Positions 46,199 to 54,244 of a DNA stretch of 64,000 nucleotides are shown here, piece by piece (position 1 is the first letter of the stretch; every line of letters starts with the position of its first letter). Source of the stretch: Paludibacteraceae bacterium (lineage in GTDB: Bacteria > Bacteroidota > Bacteroidia > Bacteroidales > Paludibacteraceae); contig JAILDU010000043.1 in assembly GCA_024689005.1 (NCBI GenBank), positions 1-64,000 of the forward strand, in the 5' to 3' direction. The notes beneath the pieces were generated by a model, which saw only the letters and a list, made by a program, of their open reading frames with translations, did not search any database and was not told where the DNA came from. The position numbers were made by a program, and so were the translations under genes.

Positions 46199-46219
46199 AC
46201 GCCCAAATTGTATAAATAT

Positions 46220-46771
46220 ATGATTTATAAACTTACATTTTCGTGTGAGGAAGGCGATCCGAACTTCCGCCGCGTGTTTGAAGCTGACGCAGATGCTACG
46301 TTTTTGGACCTGCACAATGCTATACTAAAATCAGTTGATTATCCTGACGACCAAATGACCTCTTTTTATCTCTGCAACGATGAGTGGGAGAAGGGTCAGG
46401 AGATTACGTTGGTAGAAATGGACTCTAACTTCGAGTACGACAATATGGTCATGAACGAGACTAAGTTGAGTGACTTGCTCGAGGAACAGGGCCAGCGCCT
46501 CATCTATGTGTTCGATCCTATGTTCGAACGCTATTTCTTTGGTAGTCTCAAGGAAATCAAGGCCGGCTCAATGAATGGGGTAGAGTGCGTGGAGAGCAAG
46601 GGCAAGGCACCTAAACAACTTAAGTCTGACGACCCGCTATCCAATATCGGTTCTACCAAAGGAGGAGACAACCTCGATTTCGATGATGAGTTCCGTGACG
46701 AGTTGGACCTCGGTGACATTGATATGGAGGGATTCCAGGACTTGAGCTTTGACGACGGTAGTATGTTTTGA
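46220..46771 (+). CDS. Plasmid pRiA4b ORF-3-like family protein
   Basis: This 183-residue protein is read from ATG 46220 (the TTG at 46208 is too close to the predicted transcript start). The N-terminal two thirds match the pRiA4b ORF-3-like (IS1096 TnpR-like) fold: MIYKLTFSCEEGDPNFRRVF, then the DLHNAIL helix, SFYLCNDEW, and a C-terminal LIYVFDPMFERYF strand pair. The last 50 residues are a very acidic Asp/Glu tail (DEFRDELDLGDIDMEGF). The molecular role of the family is not established. In Bacteroidales it is a conserved chromosomal gene, and here it opens the cluster containing miaA, 59 nt downstream. Confidence 0.8.
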   Translation: MIYKLTFSCEEGDPNFRRVFEADADATFLDLHNAILKSVDYPDDQMTSFYLCNDEWEKGQEITLVEMDSNFEYDNMVMNETKLSDLLEEQGQRLIYVFDPMFERYFFGSLKEIKAGSMNGVECVESKGKAPKQLKSDDPLSNIGSTKGGDNLDFDDEFRDELDLGDIDMEGFQDLSFDDGSMF

Positions 46772-46830
46772 TGGCTTGTTGCGTAGCTGTTAATAACATG
46801 CCTCTGAATTAAATTAATGAGCAATCGCGA

Positions 46831-47763
46831 ATGGCTAATCCTAAGACCCTGCTTCTCATACTTGGTCCCACAGCTGTGGGAAAAACAGAGTTAGCTCTGC
46901 GTGTTGCCGAGCACTTGCGATGTCCTATCGTCAATTGTGATAGCCGTCAGATCTACCGAGAGATACCTATCGGCACTGCTGCGCCAACTCCTGCAGAGCA
47001 AGCGCGTGTACACCATTATTTTGTTGGCACGCATGCCTTGGACCAAGATCATAATGCCGGGAAGTACGAACAGGGCGTCTTGTCTCTTCTGTCTACTATC
47101 TTCGCAGCACACGATGTGGCCATCTTGACAGGCGGTTCAATGCTCTATGCTGACGCGGTATGCCACGGCTTGGATGATTTACCGGCTGTGCCGCCCGAGG
47201 TGCGCGAATCGGTTAATAGAGGATTCGAGCAGGGCGGATTGGTTTGGTTGCAGTCAGAGGTGCAACGTTTGGATCCTGCATATTGGCAGATAGTTGATAG
47301 GCAAAATCCGGCGCGGTTGAGGCATTGTGTCGAACTGAGCATGGTACTCGGCAAACCATATTCGTCGCTACGTACCAATAGTGTAAAAGAGCGGCCATTC
47401 CGTATCGTCAAGGTTGGATTGGACCGCCCTCGCGCAGAATTGTACGCGCGGGTGGACGAGCGCGTGAGACAAATGATGGATGCCGGTTTCTTGGAGGAAG
47501 CCAAAAGCGTTTATCCGCACCGCCGACTGAATAGCCTGCAGACCGTGGGGTACAAAGAGTTGTTTGCTTATCTTGATGGAGAATATGATCTCAATAGAGC
47601 AATCGAATTGATACAACAAAACACACGTCATTATGCCAAAAGACAACTTACTTGGCTTAGACGTGATAAAGACATCCATTGGTTGGATGCACGAGAAGAA
47701 TATGAGAAAAATATTGATATTATTGACTCTCTGTTGCGCGCTGATTGCATGCAAGAGAAATGA
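46831..47763 (+). CDS. miaA: tRNA dimethylallyltransferase
   Basis: MiaA transfers the dimethylallyl group from DMAPP to N6 of A37 in tRNAs that read U-starting codons. The 310-residue length is typical. The P-loop GPTAVGKTE (residues 12-20), the DSRQIYREIPIGTA motif (Asp37 region), TGGSMLYADAVCHGLDDLP and the C-terminal QTVGYKEL and TRHYAKRQLTWLRRD motifs are all present. The last 62 nt overlap, in another frame, the signal-peptide region of the following lipoprotein gene. Confidence 0.97.
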   Translation: MANPKTLLLILGPTAVGKTELALRVAEHLRCPIVNCDSRQIYREIPIGTAAPTPAEQARVHHYFVGTHALDQDHNAGKYEQGVLSLLSTIFAAHDVAILTGGSMLYADAVCHGLDDLPAVPPEVRESVNRGFEQGGLVWLQSEVQRLDPAYWQIVDRQNPARLRHCVELSMVLGKPYSSLRTNSVKERPFRIVKVGLDRPRAELYARVDERVRQMMDAGFLEEAKSVYPHRRLNSLQTVGYKELFAYLDGEYDLNRAIELIQQNTRHYAKRQLTWLRRDKDIHWLDAREEYEKNIDIIDSLLRADCMQEK

Positions 47764-48736
47764 AGTTGAGTTTGTTTATAGTCCGGAGGCTCCGCGTGCG
47801 GGACAACCGGTTACTTTTAGCAATCAGTCCACTTCCGGAGAAGAGTGGGCATGGTCTTTTGGTGATGGCGTGACCTCAACGCTCAAGTCACCCACTCATA
47901 CCTACAAAAAACCTGGTAAGTACCTCGTTACTCTCCAGGTGGATAAGAAAAATGCATGGAAGGTGGCTAAGGAAATCACTATCTACGACACGGTGCCCTC
48001 TTTCACCTGCGCTGATACTATCTTCTATATCTACCAAGACTATACTTTTACGGCGTGTATCTATAATCCGTACAAATATGAAGTGCAGTATGCATGGTCG
48101 TTCCCTGCCAATACCCCTTATGTAGTCATGGCAGATGAGAATGCATCTCTTTCGGGCTCAGGTATCACGTTGTGTTTTACCCAACCGATGGAGGCTGCAC
48201 CTGTTTGTTTGGATATTACTCTTAATGGCGAGACTACTCATATCCAAAAGTCATTCGTTGTTCTGGATAGACCGACCCATTCTCTTTTGATGCGAACGGA
48301 GGTTGCTGATTATCGTCAACGTATCTTCGGAAAACGTGCTGAGCAGGCAAAAACCGATGCAACAGCTACGGCCCTTCTGAATGCAGAACAAGATACATTG
48401 CAGACGTATAACGGCAGGGAGTTTTCACTCACTCAGCTGGTAACTTTCTTTGATGGCATACAGGGCTTCCATATCGCTAATCGTAAACTCTATTACCGCG
48501 CTGATGGATTGTGGGTAGCTAATATTGATGGCAGCAATCGAGTGCAGATTGATACGGCTCAATGCTCTGCCATGACATTGGATATGACTGATAATCGTAT
48601 CTATTGGGCTACAAGCCAAGGTGTTTGGTATATGCCTCAAGTCGGATCGGACAACAACAAATTTGTTACTATTCCCCAGCAACTCAATGCCATATCCGGT
48701 GTTAACGTTCTTGCTGCTGACAGCGAACTTAGATGA
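47702..48736 (+). CDS. PKD-domain lipoprotein with YWTD-like propeller repeats
   Basis: ATG 47702 was chosen because MRKILILLTLCCALIAC is a lipoprotein signal (lipobox LIAC, Cys17). This places the first 62 nt inside miaA in a different frame. Of 344 residues, about 20-95 form a PKD domain (EWAWSFGDG, SPTHTY, GKYLVTLQV). About 240-330 contain two or three LDL-receptor-type YWTD-like repeats (LYYRADGLWVANIDGSN, RIYWATSQGVWYM). It is therefore likely a membrane-anchored, periplasm- or surface-facing beta-propeller fragment. The propeller part is too short for a full six blades, so the domain may be partial or a variant. Role unknown. Confidence 0.82.
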   Translation: MRKILILLTLCCALIACKRNEVEFVYSPEAPRAGQPVTFSNQSTSGEEWAWSFGDGVTSTLKSPTHTYKKPGKYLVTLQVDKKNAWKVAKEITIYDTVPSFTCADTIFYIYQDYTFTACIYNPYKYEVQYAWSFPANTPYVVMADENASLSGSGITLCFTQPMEAAPVCLDITLNGETTHIQKSFVVLDRPTHSLLMRTEVADYRQRIFGKRAEQAKTDATATALLNAEQDTLQTYNGREFSLTQLVTFFDGIQGFHIANRKLYYRADGLWVANIDGSNRVQIDTAQCSAMTLDMTDNRIYWATSQGVWYMPQVGSDNNKFVTIPQQLNAISGVNVLAADSELR

Positions 48737-48775
48737 ACCCCTTTGATTTTCATTTGTCATTGATAATTACTTTTG

Positions 48776-50308
48776 ATGAAACAGCCTGATTATATTTTCG
48801 AAACCAGTTGGGAAGTATGCAATCGTGTAGGAGGTATCTATGCGGTGCTCAGCACGCGTGCTGCCAGTATGCAACTGGAGCATCCGGACAAGGTGGTTTT
48901 CTTCGGTCCCGATTTTGGAGAACATAGCAATATATGGTTCCGCGAGGACAAAACTATCCTCCGCGAATGGCAAAAATCACTTGCTAAATCTTCTATTTCG
49001 GATATTCCCGTTCGTGTCGGACGGTGGGATATACCTGGCCAGCCTATTGCAGTTCTGCTCAAAGCGGACGCTGAGTTTGCGCGCAAGAACGAAATCTATG
49101 CGTGGGCATGGGAGAAATACGCGGTACAGAGTCATGCTGCTTATGGAGACTACGATGAGTCATGTATGTTTGGCTATGCCGCAGGCCGTGTCATGGAGAG
49201 CCTTTACCGCTATCTCCTCTCTGCTAACGAGGGTTTGACATTCTGCGCACATGCCAATGAGTGGCAAACGGTATTCTCTATCTTCTATCTCCGTGACTAT
49301 TGTCCGCAAATAGCAACTCTCTTCACTACTCACGCTACAGGCATAGGTCGTTCCATTGCTGGTAATGGCAAACCTCTCTACGATTATTTCGAGGGCTATC
49401 ATGGCGATCAGATGGCACAGGAACTCAATATGGTCAGCAAGCATTCTGTCGAGAAGCAGGCTGCGCATTATGCCGATTGCTTTACTACGGTCAGTGATAT
49501 TACCGCTCGCGAGTGCAAACAATTGCTGGATAAGGAGCCGGACATCGTCACACCTAATGGCTTTGAACTCGATTTTGTACCGCGAGGAAAAGCTTTTGCT
49601 ACTAAGCGTGCAGCCGCACGCGAGGCATTGCATCGGGTTGCAAGTAAGTTGCTTGATAGAGAGATACCGGACAATGCGCTCATGATCTGTATAGCCGGAC
49701 GCTTGGAAATGAAAAACAAAGGTATAGATGTCTTTGCCGAGGCTTTGGACGTCTTAGCCCAAAAAATCTATCGGAGCCGGAACGAAGAGCGAGAAGTTAT
49801 CGCATTCGTAATGATTCCTTATTTGGATAGAGCACCGGCACGCAAGTACAAAGTGAATGCTGTGTTCGTTCCGTACTATCTGGATGGGCGTGATCCGCTT
49901 TTTGGCATGACTTATTACGACCTGCTCATCGGTATGGATGCTTCGGTTTTCCCGAGTTATTACGAACCATGGGGATACACGCCGTTGGAGTCATGCGCTT
50001 TCCATGTACCTACTATAACGACTTCACTGGCTGGCTACGGCGAGTGGTGTCAACGCCACTTCGAAGCAACCGATATCAAACAAGGCGTAGTCACTATCAA
50101 TCGAACGGACTCTAATTTCCACGTAGTGGCAGAGGCTATTGCTGACAACTTGCTAACGTACATGCATTTGCCGGAGAAGGAGGTAGAAAAAGCTCGTTCT
50201 AACGCTGCATCCATTGCCCAAAAAGCACAGTGGAAATACTTCTTTAAGTATTACCGCAAGGCTTACGAAATAGCATTAAACAAATCCATTAAACGCAACA
50301 AGAAATGA
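48776..50308 (+). CDS. Glycogen synthase, GT3-like
   Basis: This 510-residue protein starts at ATG 48776, just after an in-frame TTG. It is a GT-B glycosyltransferase resembling the animal/fungal-type (GT3) glycogen synthases found in Bacteroidota rather than bacterial GlgA. The N-terminus has SWEVCNRVGGIYAVLSTRA, the middle has TTHATGIGRSIAGNG, the acceptor/linker region has TPNGFELDF, and the C-terminal Rossmann domain has AGRLEMKNKGIDVF and YYEPWGYTPLESCAF, whose two Glu are in E-x7-E spacing. It extends alpha-1,4-glucan from a sugar nucleotide in the cytoplasm. Its stop overlaps the next start by 4 nt. Confidence 0.9.
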   Translation: MKQPDYIFETSWEVCNRVGGIYAVLSTRAASMQLEHPDKVVFFGPDFGEHSNIWFREDKTILREWQKSLAKSSISDIPVRVGRWDIPGQPIAVLLKADAEFARKNEIYAWAWEKYAVQSHAAYGDYDESCMFGYAAGRVMESLYRYLLSANEGLTFCAHANEWQTVFSIFYLRDYCPQIATLFTTHATGIGRSIAGNGKPLYDYFEGYHGDQMAQELNMVSKHSVEKQAAHYADCFTTVSDITARECKQLLDKEPDIVTPNGFELDFVPRGKAFATKRAAAREALHRVASKLLDREIPDNALMICIAGRLEMKNKGIDVFAEALDVLAQKIYRSRNEEREVIAFVMIPYLDRAPARKYKVNAVFVPYYLDGRDPLFGMTYYDLLIGMDASVFPSYYEPWGYTPLESCAFHVPTITTSLAGYGEWCQRHFEATDIKQGVVTINRTDSNFHVVAEAIADNLLTYMHLPEKEVEKARSNAASIAQKAQWKYFFKYYRKAYEIALNKSIKRNKK

Positions 50309-52014
50309 GAAAATATCTTTTCGCAGCTGCGCTGCTTCTTTCAACATTCAACATTCAACATTCAACAGTCATTGCCTGCACCAATTTTCTGGTTGGTAAG
50401 GACGCTTCGGTAGATGGCAGTACTATCATATCATACGCAGCCGATTCATACGCGTTGTATGGCACCTTGCGTTTTTCACCTGCCACCGATTGGCCCGCCG
50501 GCGCTATGCGCGAGGTTAAAGATTGGGATACCGGACGCCCGCAAGGATTTATTCCGCAAGTAAGCCATACATACAAGGTGGTTGGCAATATGAATGAACA
50601 CCAAGTCACTATCGGCGAAACTACTTGGGGAGGACGCGAAGAACTGTGGGATACGATAGGTGTAGACTACGGTAGCCTCATCTATATCGCCTTGGAACGT
50701 AGTCGCACTGCACGCGAAGCGATTGAGTGTATGATTTCTTTGGTCAATGAGTTTGGGTATGCCAGCGAGGGAGAGTCTTTCTCTATTGGCGATCCCAATG
50801 AAGTCTGGATAATGGATTTGATTGGCAAAGGAAAAGGACAGAAAGGAGCTCTGTGGGCTGCTGTCCGTATTCCGGATAACGCAATCAGTGGTCATGCCAA
50901 CCAGGCACGTATTACTACTATCCCGGTTGGAAAAACTAAACTGACCAAAGAGCAAAAACGCTTGGAGAAGAAACTGAATTGCGTCTGCAATGGAGATTGG
51001 ATGTATGCTCGGGATTTGATTTCTTTTGCTCGCGAGAAAGGCTATTTCACTGGTAAGGATGCAGAGTTCAGTTACCAAGAGGCATATGCGCCGTTCGACT
51101 TCTCGGGCTTATTCGTTTGCGAGGCACGTGTATGGTCGTTCTTTCGCCATTTTAGAAGCGACATGGACCGCTATTATGATTATGCCGCCGGAGTCACTTT
51201 CTGCGAGACAAATGGAAAAAATGCAGGAGAACATATGCCGTTGTGGATCGTGCCTGAGCACAAAGTGAGTGTGCAGGATATCAAAGAGTGTATGCGTGAC
51301 GAATACAAAGGAACCCCGTTGGATATTACGCAGGGCACAGATGCCGGTCCATGGAATAGTAAATTGCGCTATGGCGGACTCGGCTTCAAACTGACAGACC
51401 CGGTAGATACAGCGAAAACGACGCAATATTGGTATGAGCGCCCGACTGCAACGCAGCAAACGGCATGGTCCTTTGTGGCACAAATGCGAACAGACAAACG
51501 TGGTATCTTTTGGTTTGGTGTAGATGATGCCGCATGCAGTTGCTATGTGCCAATGTATTGCTGTATCAATACTGTCCCCGAGTGCTTCGCTGAGAACAAT
51601 GGAGATCTTTATACCTATAGCCCGACGAGCGCGTGGTGGACCTTCAATGTTGTAGCCAATTGGGCATATACCAAGTACAGCCGCATGTATCCGCATATTC
51701 GCGAGCAGCAAATGGCCTGGGATGATAAGTTCAACACCCAGGTAGCAGGCATAGATGCACAGGTAGCTGAAATGAATGATGAAGAAGCGTGTGCCTTCCT
51801 GACCAAATATAGTTGCTCACAGGCCGAGAATGTCGTGGCTGATTGGCAGCGTCTGGGTATTTATCTTATGACTAAGTTCTTGGATGGACAAGAACGCAAG
51901 GAGGAGAACGGACATTTCAAACACAATTCGTATGGCAATAGTTGCAGTCCGGATCGTTTGTCTTTGCCGGAGACTTTCTTGCGAAAAGTTGCATCAGAAG
52001 TAACACATGAGTAA
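50305..52014 (+). CDS. C69-family dipeptidase (PepD-like), secreted
   Basis: This 569-residue protein matches peptidase family C69, N-terminal nucleophile hydrolases. Cys25 follows a signal peptide ending IA and would become the N-terminal nucleophile (CTNFLVGKDASVDGST). Other family features are ETTWGGRE, SEGESFSIGDPNEVW and GVDDAACSCYVPMYC. Family members cleave dipeptides, suggesting peptide scavenging in the periplasm or outside. The end of the signal peptide is encoded by a 7-nt tandem array (50339-50366). The gene overlaps glycogen synthase by 4 nt and is followed 15 nt later by a lipoprotein gene. Confidence 0.92.
   Translation: MRKYLFAAALLLSTFNIQHSTVIACTNFLVGKDASVDGSTIISYAADSYALYGTLRFSPATDWPAGAMREVKDWDTGRPQGFIPQVSHTYKVVGNMNEHQVTIGETTWGGREELWDTIGVDYGSLIYIALERSRTAREAIECMISLVNEFGYASEGESFSIGDPNEVWIMDLIGKGKGQKGALWAAVRIPDNAISGHANQARITTIPVGKTKLTKEQKRLEKKLNCVCNGDWMYARDLISFAREKGYFTGKDAEFSYQEAYAPFDFSGLFVCEARVWSFFRHFRSDMDRYYDYAAGVTFCETNGKNAGEHMPLWIVPEHKVSVQDIKECMRDEYKGTPLDITQGTDAGPWNSKLRYGGLGFKLTDPVDTAKTTQYWYERPTATQQTAWSFVAQMRTDKRGIFWFGVDDAACSCYVPMYCCINTVPECFAENNGDLYTYSPTSAWWTFNVVANWAYTKYSRMYPHIREQQMAWDDKFNTQVAGIDAQVAEMNDEEACAFLTKYSCSQAENVVADWQRLGIYLMTKFLDGQERKEENGHFKHNSYGNSCSPDRLSLPETFLRKVASEVTHE
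50339..50366 (+). repeat. 7-nt tandem repeat inside C69 signal peptide
   Basis: Units tttcaac, attcaac, attcaac, attcaac are in exact register and encode STFNIQHST between the hydrophobic core and the mature N-terminal Cys. Confidence 0.82.
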
Positions 52015-52029
52015 TATTAAGCACAAATC

Positions 52030-52887
52030 ATGAAAAGAGTATTTGCTATCATAGGAGTATGCTGTTTGGCACATTTCTTGTTGAGCGGTTGTCAGCTATT
52101 GGAGCGTAAGCAGCAAGCAGGAGCGATTGTCGAATTGGATGGCCATTATTTGTATGAGACCACGTTAGACTCATTGACTCTGGGCTTGACGGGCGAGGAT
52201 AGTGCACAAGTGGCACAGCAATTTATCAGCCAGTGGGCAAAAGACGTGCTGATGTACGAAGCAATCAAGGATAATTTGACTCCCGAGAAGAATCGAGAGT
52301 TGGAAAACTTGGTTGCTGCCTATCGCCGAGCCCTCTATGTACATGCCTATGAGGAATATTTGGTGACAGCCCGTATGCCTAAGGGAGTGGCTGATAGTAC
52401 CATCGAGCAGATGTACGCTCGTATGCCCGAACATTTCCGCCTTTCTGAGAGTATCGTCAAGGGTATGCTAATCGTGTTGCCTAACGCTGCTCCTAAAATG
52501 AATGAACTGAGAGAAGGCATGAGCAAACTGAACATGGATAATATAGAAAAGTATGCCTATCAATATGCTTCAGGTTATGAGTTGTTTGTCGATCGTTGGG
52601 TGACTTCTACCGACTTGCTCCTCCAGATGCCTTTTGGACGAGATGACTTGGACGCAAGACTGCGTGAACAGAAGCAGCAGATAGAAATTAGTGACTCGAC
52701 AAAAACATATATACTGCAAGTTACTGACAAACATCTGCGTGGCGAACAAATGCCTCTGGATTACGCACGACCGGAAATCGAAAAAATGGTGTTGAGAGGA
52801 CGGCAGACTGATTTCCTTCAAAAGGAACGTGAGCGGTTGTACCACGAGGCTGTGCAAGAACAACGTATTAAATTTAATCAACAATAA
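52030..52887 (+). CDS. Lipoprotein, possible SurA/PPIase-like chaperone without parvulin domain
   Basis: This 285-residue protein has a lipoprotein signal with lipobox LSGC (Cys21). The mature part is almost all charged helices, starting AGAIVELDGHYLYETTLDSL, which resembles the N-terminal helical region of SurA/PpiD-like foldases. No parvulin domain (GGELG, HIL) is seen. The neighbouring SurA-like gene starts 8 nt downstream and the OstA-like gene follows it, so a periplasmic role in outer-membrane protein folding is plausible (inference from context). The N-terminal half alone does not identify the family with certainty. Confidence 0.72.
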   Translation: MKRVFAIIGVCCLAHFLLSGCQLLERKQQAGAIVELDGHYLYETTLDSLTLGLTGEDSAQVAQQFISQWAKDVLMYEAIKDNLTPEKNRELENLVAAYRRALYVHAYEEYLVTARMPKGVADSTIEQMYARMPEHFRLSESIVKGMLIVLPNAAPKMNELREGMSKLNMDNIEKYAYQYASGYELFVDRWVTSTDLLLQMPFGRDDLDARLREQKQQIEISDSTKTYILQVTDKHLRGEQMPLDYARPEIEKMVLRGRQTDFLQKERERLYHEAVQEQRIKFNQQ

Positions 52888-52894
52888 TATCGTA

Positions 52895-54244
52895 GTGAAA
52901 AAGATTTTATTAATAGCAACTCTGTCCTTTAGCCTTTGGACTAACGCGCAAACCAATGGTATTATCGACGAGGTAGTATGGATTGTCGGTGATGAAGCCA
53001 TCTTGCGTAGTGAAATAGAGGAAGAGCGCATGCGCGCGCAATATGAAGGAGTGCCTATTCAAGGTGATCCTTATTGTGTCATCCCGGAGCAATTAGCTGT
53101 GCAAAAATTGTTTTTGCACCAGGCGGAATTGGATTCTATAGAAGCCAATGAATCCAGCGTGAGCCACCAAGTGGATATGCGACTCAATTATTATATCAAC
53201 CAGATTGGGTCCAAAGAGAAAATGGAAGAGTATTTCCGTAAAACCAGCAGTGAGATACGCGAGGAGATGATGACTACTGTGCGCAATCAAATGATTATTC
53301 AACAGATGCAGGCCAAACTGACGCAGCATATCAAGCCCACACCGGCAGAAATACGCCGTTTCTACAATTCGCTGCCTGCCGATTCTATTCCTATGATGCC
53401 CGCACAAGTAGAAGTGCAAATCCTTAGTTTTGAACCTGCTGTACCTATCGAGGAAACTGAACGAATCAAGCAGCGTTTGCGCGAGTTTACCGAGCGTGTA
53501 CAATCTGGTAGCGCTGACTTCAGTATGTTGGCCCGTCTCTACTCCGAGGATACCGAGAGTGCCAAACGAGGCGGAGAGTTGGGATTTGTAGGAAAAGGAC
53601 AATTGGTCAGCGAATTTGCCGATGTAGCCTTCAATCTGAATGATCCTAAGAAGGTCAGCCGTATCGTGCAGACAGAATATGGTTATCATATTATCCAGCT
53701 TATAGAGAAAAAAGGAGAGCGCATCAATTGCCGTCACATCCTCCTCAGACCGCGTGTCAGTGCATCGGATAAGGTCAAGGCTATTGAGCGTTTGGACAGC
53801 ATTGCCAAGCAGATCAAGACCGGCAATCTCTTGTTCGAACAGGCGGTAATTCAGTATTCACAAGACAAGAATACTGCCATGAGCGCCGGATTAATGATCA
53901 ATCAGAATACGGGTAGCAGTAGTTTCGAATATCAGGACCTGGCTCCCGAAATCGCCAAACAAATATACACAATGCAAGAAGGCGATATCTCGCAGCCATT
54001 TGTGATGATGGATCAACAGAAGAACCGCGAGGTATGTGCCATCGTGCGCCTTAAGAAGAGAACGGACATCCATCGTGCTAATCTCTCTGATGACTTCCAG
54101 ACTATCAAGTCTATGCTTGAGCAACAGCAGAGCCGTGAGTTTATTCATGATTGGATTATCAAGAAACAAAAAAGCACCTTCGTACAGATCGATCCGGAGT
54201 GGCAAGGATGTGATTTTCAATACCCAAATTGGATACACGAATAG
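52895..54244 (+). CDS. SurA-like periplasmic peptidyl-prolyl isomerase/chaperone
   Basis: GTG 52895 was chosen because it starts the signal peptide MKKILLIATLSFSLWTNAQ and lies 8 nt after the previous stop. Of 449 residues, the N-terminal chaperone region begins 'IIDEVVWIVGDEAILRSEIE', typical of SurA. The first parvulin domain (about 155-265) has VQILSF, SEDTESAKRGGELGFV and EYGYHIIQLIEK. A second, degenerate parvulin-like region starts INCRHILLR (about 270-370). A C-terminal helix follows. SurA escorts unfolded barrel proteins to the outer membrane. Its position between a helical lipoprotein and an OstA-like gene fits an envelope-assembly operon. Confidence 0.9.
   Translation: MKKILLIATLSFSLWTNAQTNGIIDEVVWIVGDEAILRSEIEEERMRAQYEGVPIQGDPYCVIPEQLAVQKLFLHQAELDSIEANESSVSHQVDMRLNYYINQIGSKEKMEEYFRKTSSEIREEMMTTVRNQMIIQQMQAKLTQHIKPTPAEIRRFYNSLPADSIPMMPAQVEVQILSFEPAVPIEETERIKQRLREFTERVQSGSADFSMLARLYSEDTESAKRGGELGFVGKGQLVSEFADVAFNLNDPKKVSRIVQTEYGYHIIQLIEKKGERINCRHILLRPRVSASDKVKAIERLDSIAKQIKTGNLLFEQAVIQYSQDKNTAMSAGLMINQNTGSSSFEYQDLAPEIAKQIYTMQEGDISQPFVMMDQQKNREVCAIVRLKKRTDIHRANLSDDFQTIKSMLEQQQSREFIHDWIIKKQKSTFVQIDPEWQGCDFQYPNWIHE

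Larger units (their letters stand above)
45831..46207. other. Gene-free A/T-rich stretch with palindromes and heptad array
   Basis: No gene is supported. Visible are a perfect 14-nt palindrome (45872-45885), a plus-strand promoter-like TACTTTTGT (45905-45913) without a well-spaced -33 element, a heptad array (46036-46070), a GC-rich hairpin (46081-46105), and a good promoter at its end for the next gene. Confidence 0.65.

Noticed and set aside
48768-48776. TACTTTTGA at the start of the glycogen synthase gene
   Set aside because: The box runs into the start codon, and no TTTG lies 19-21 nt upstream, so it cannot serve as a normal promoter for this gene.
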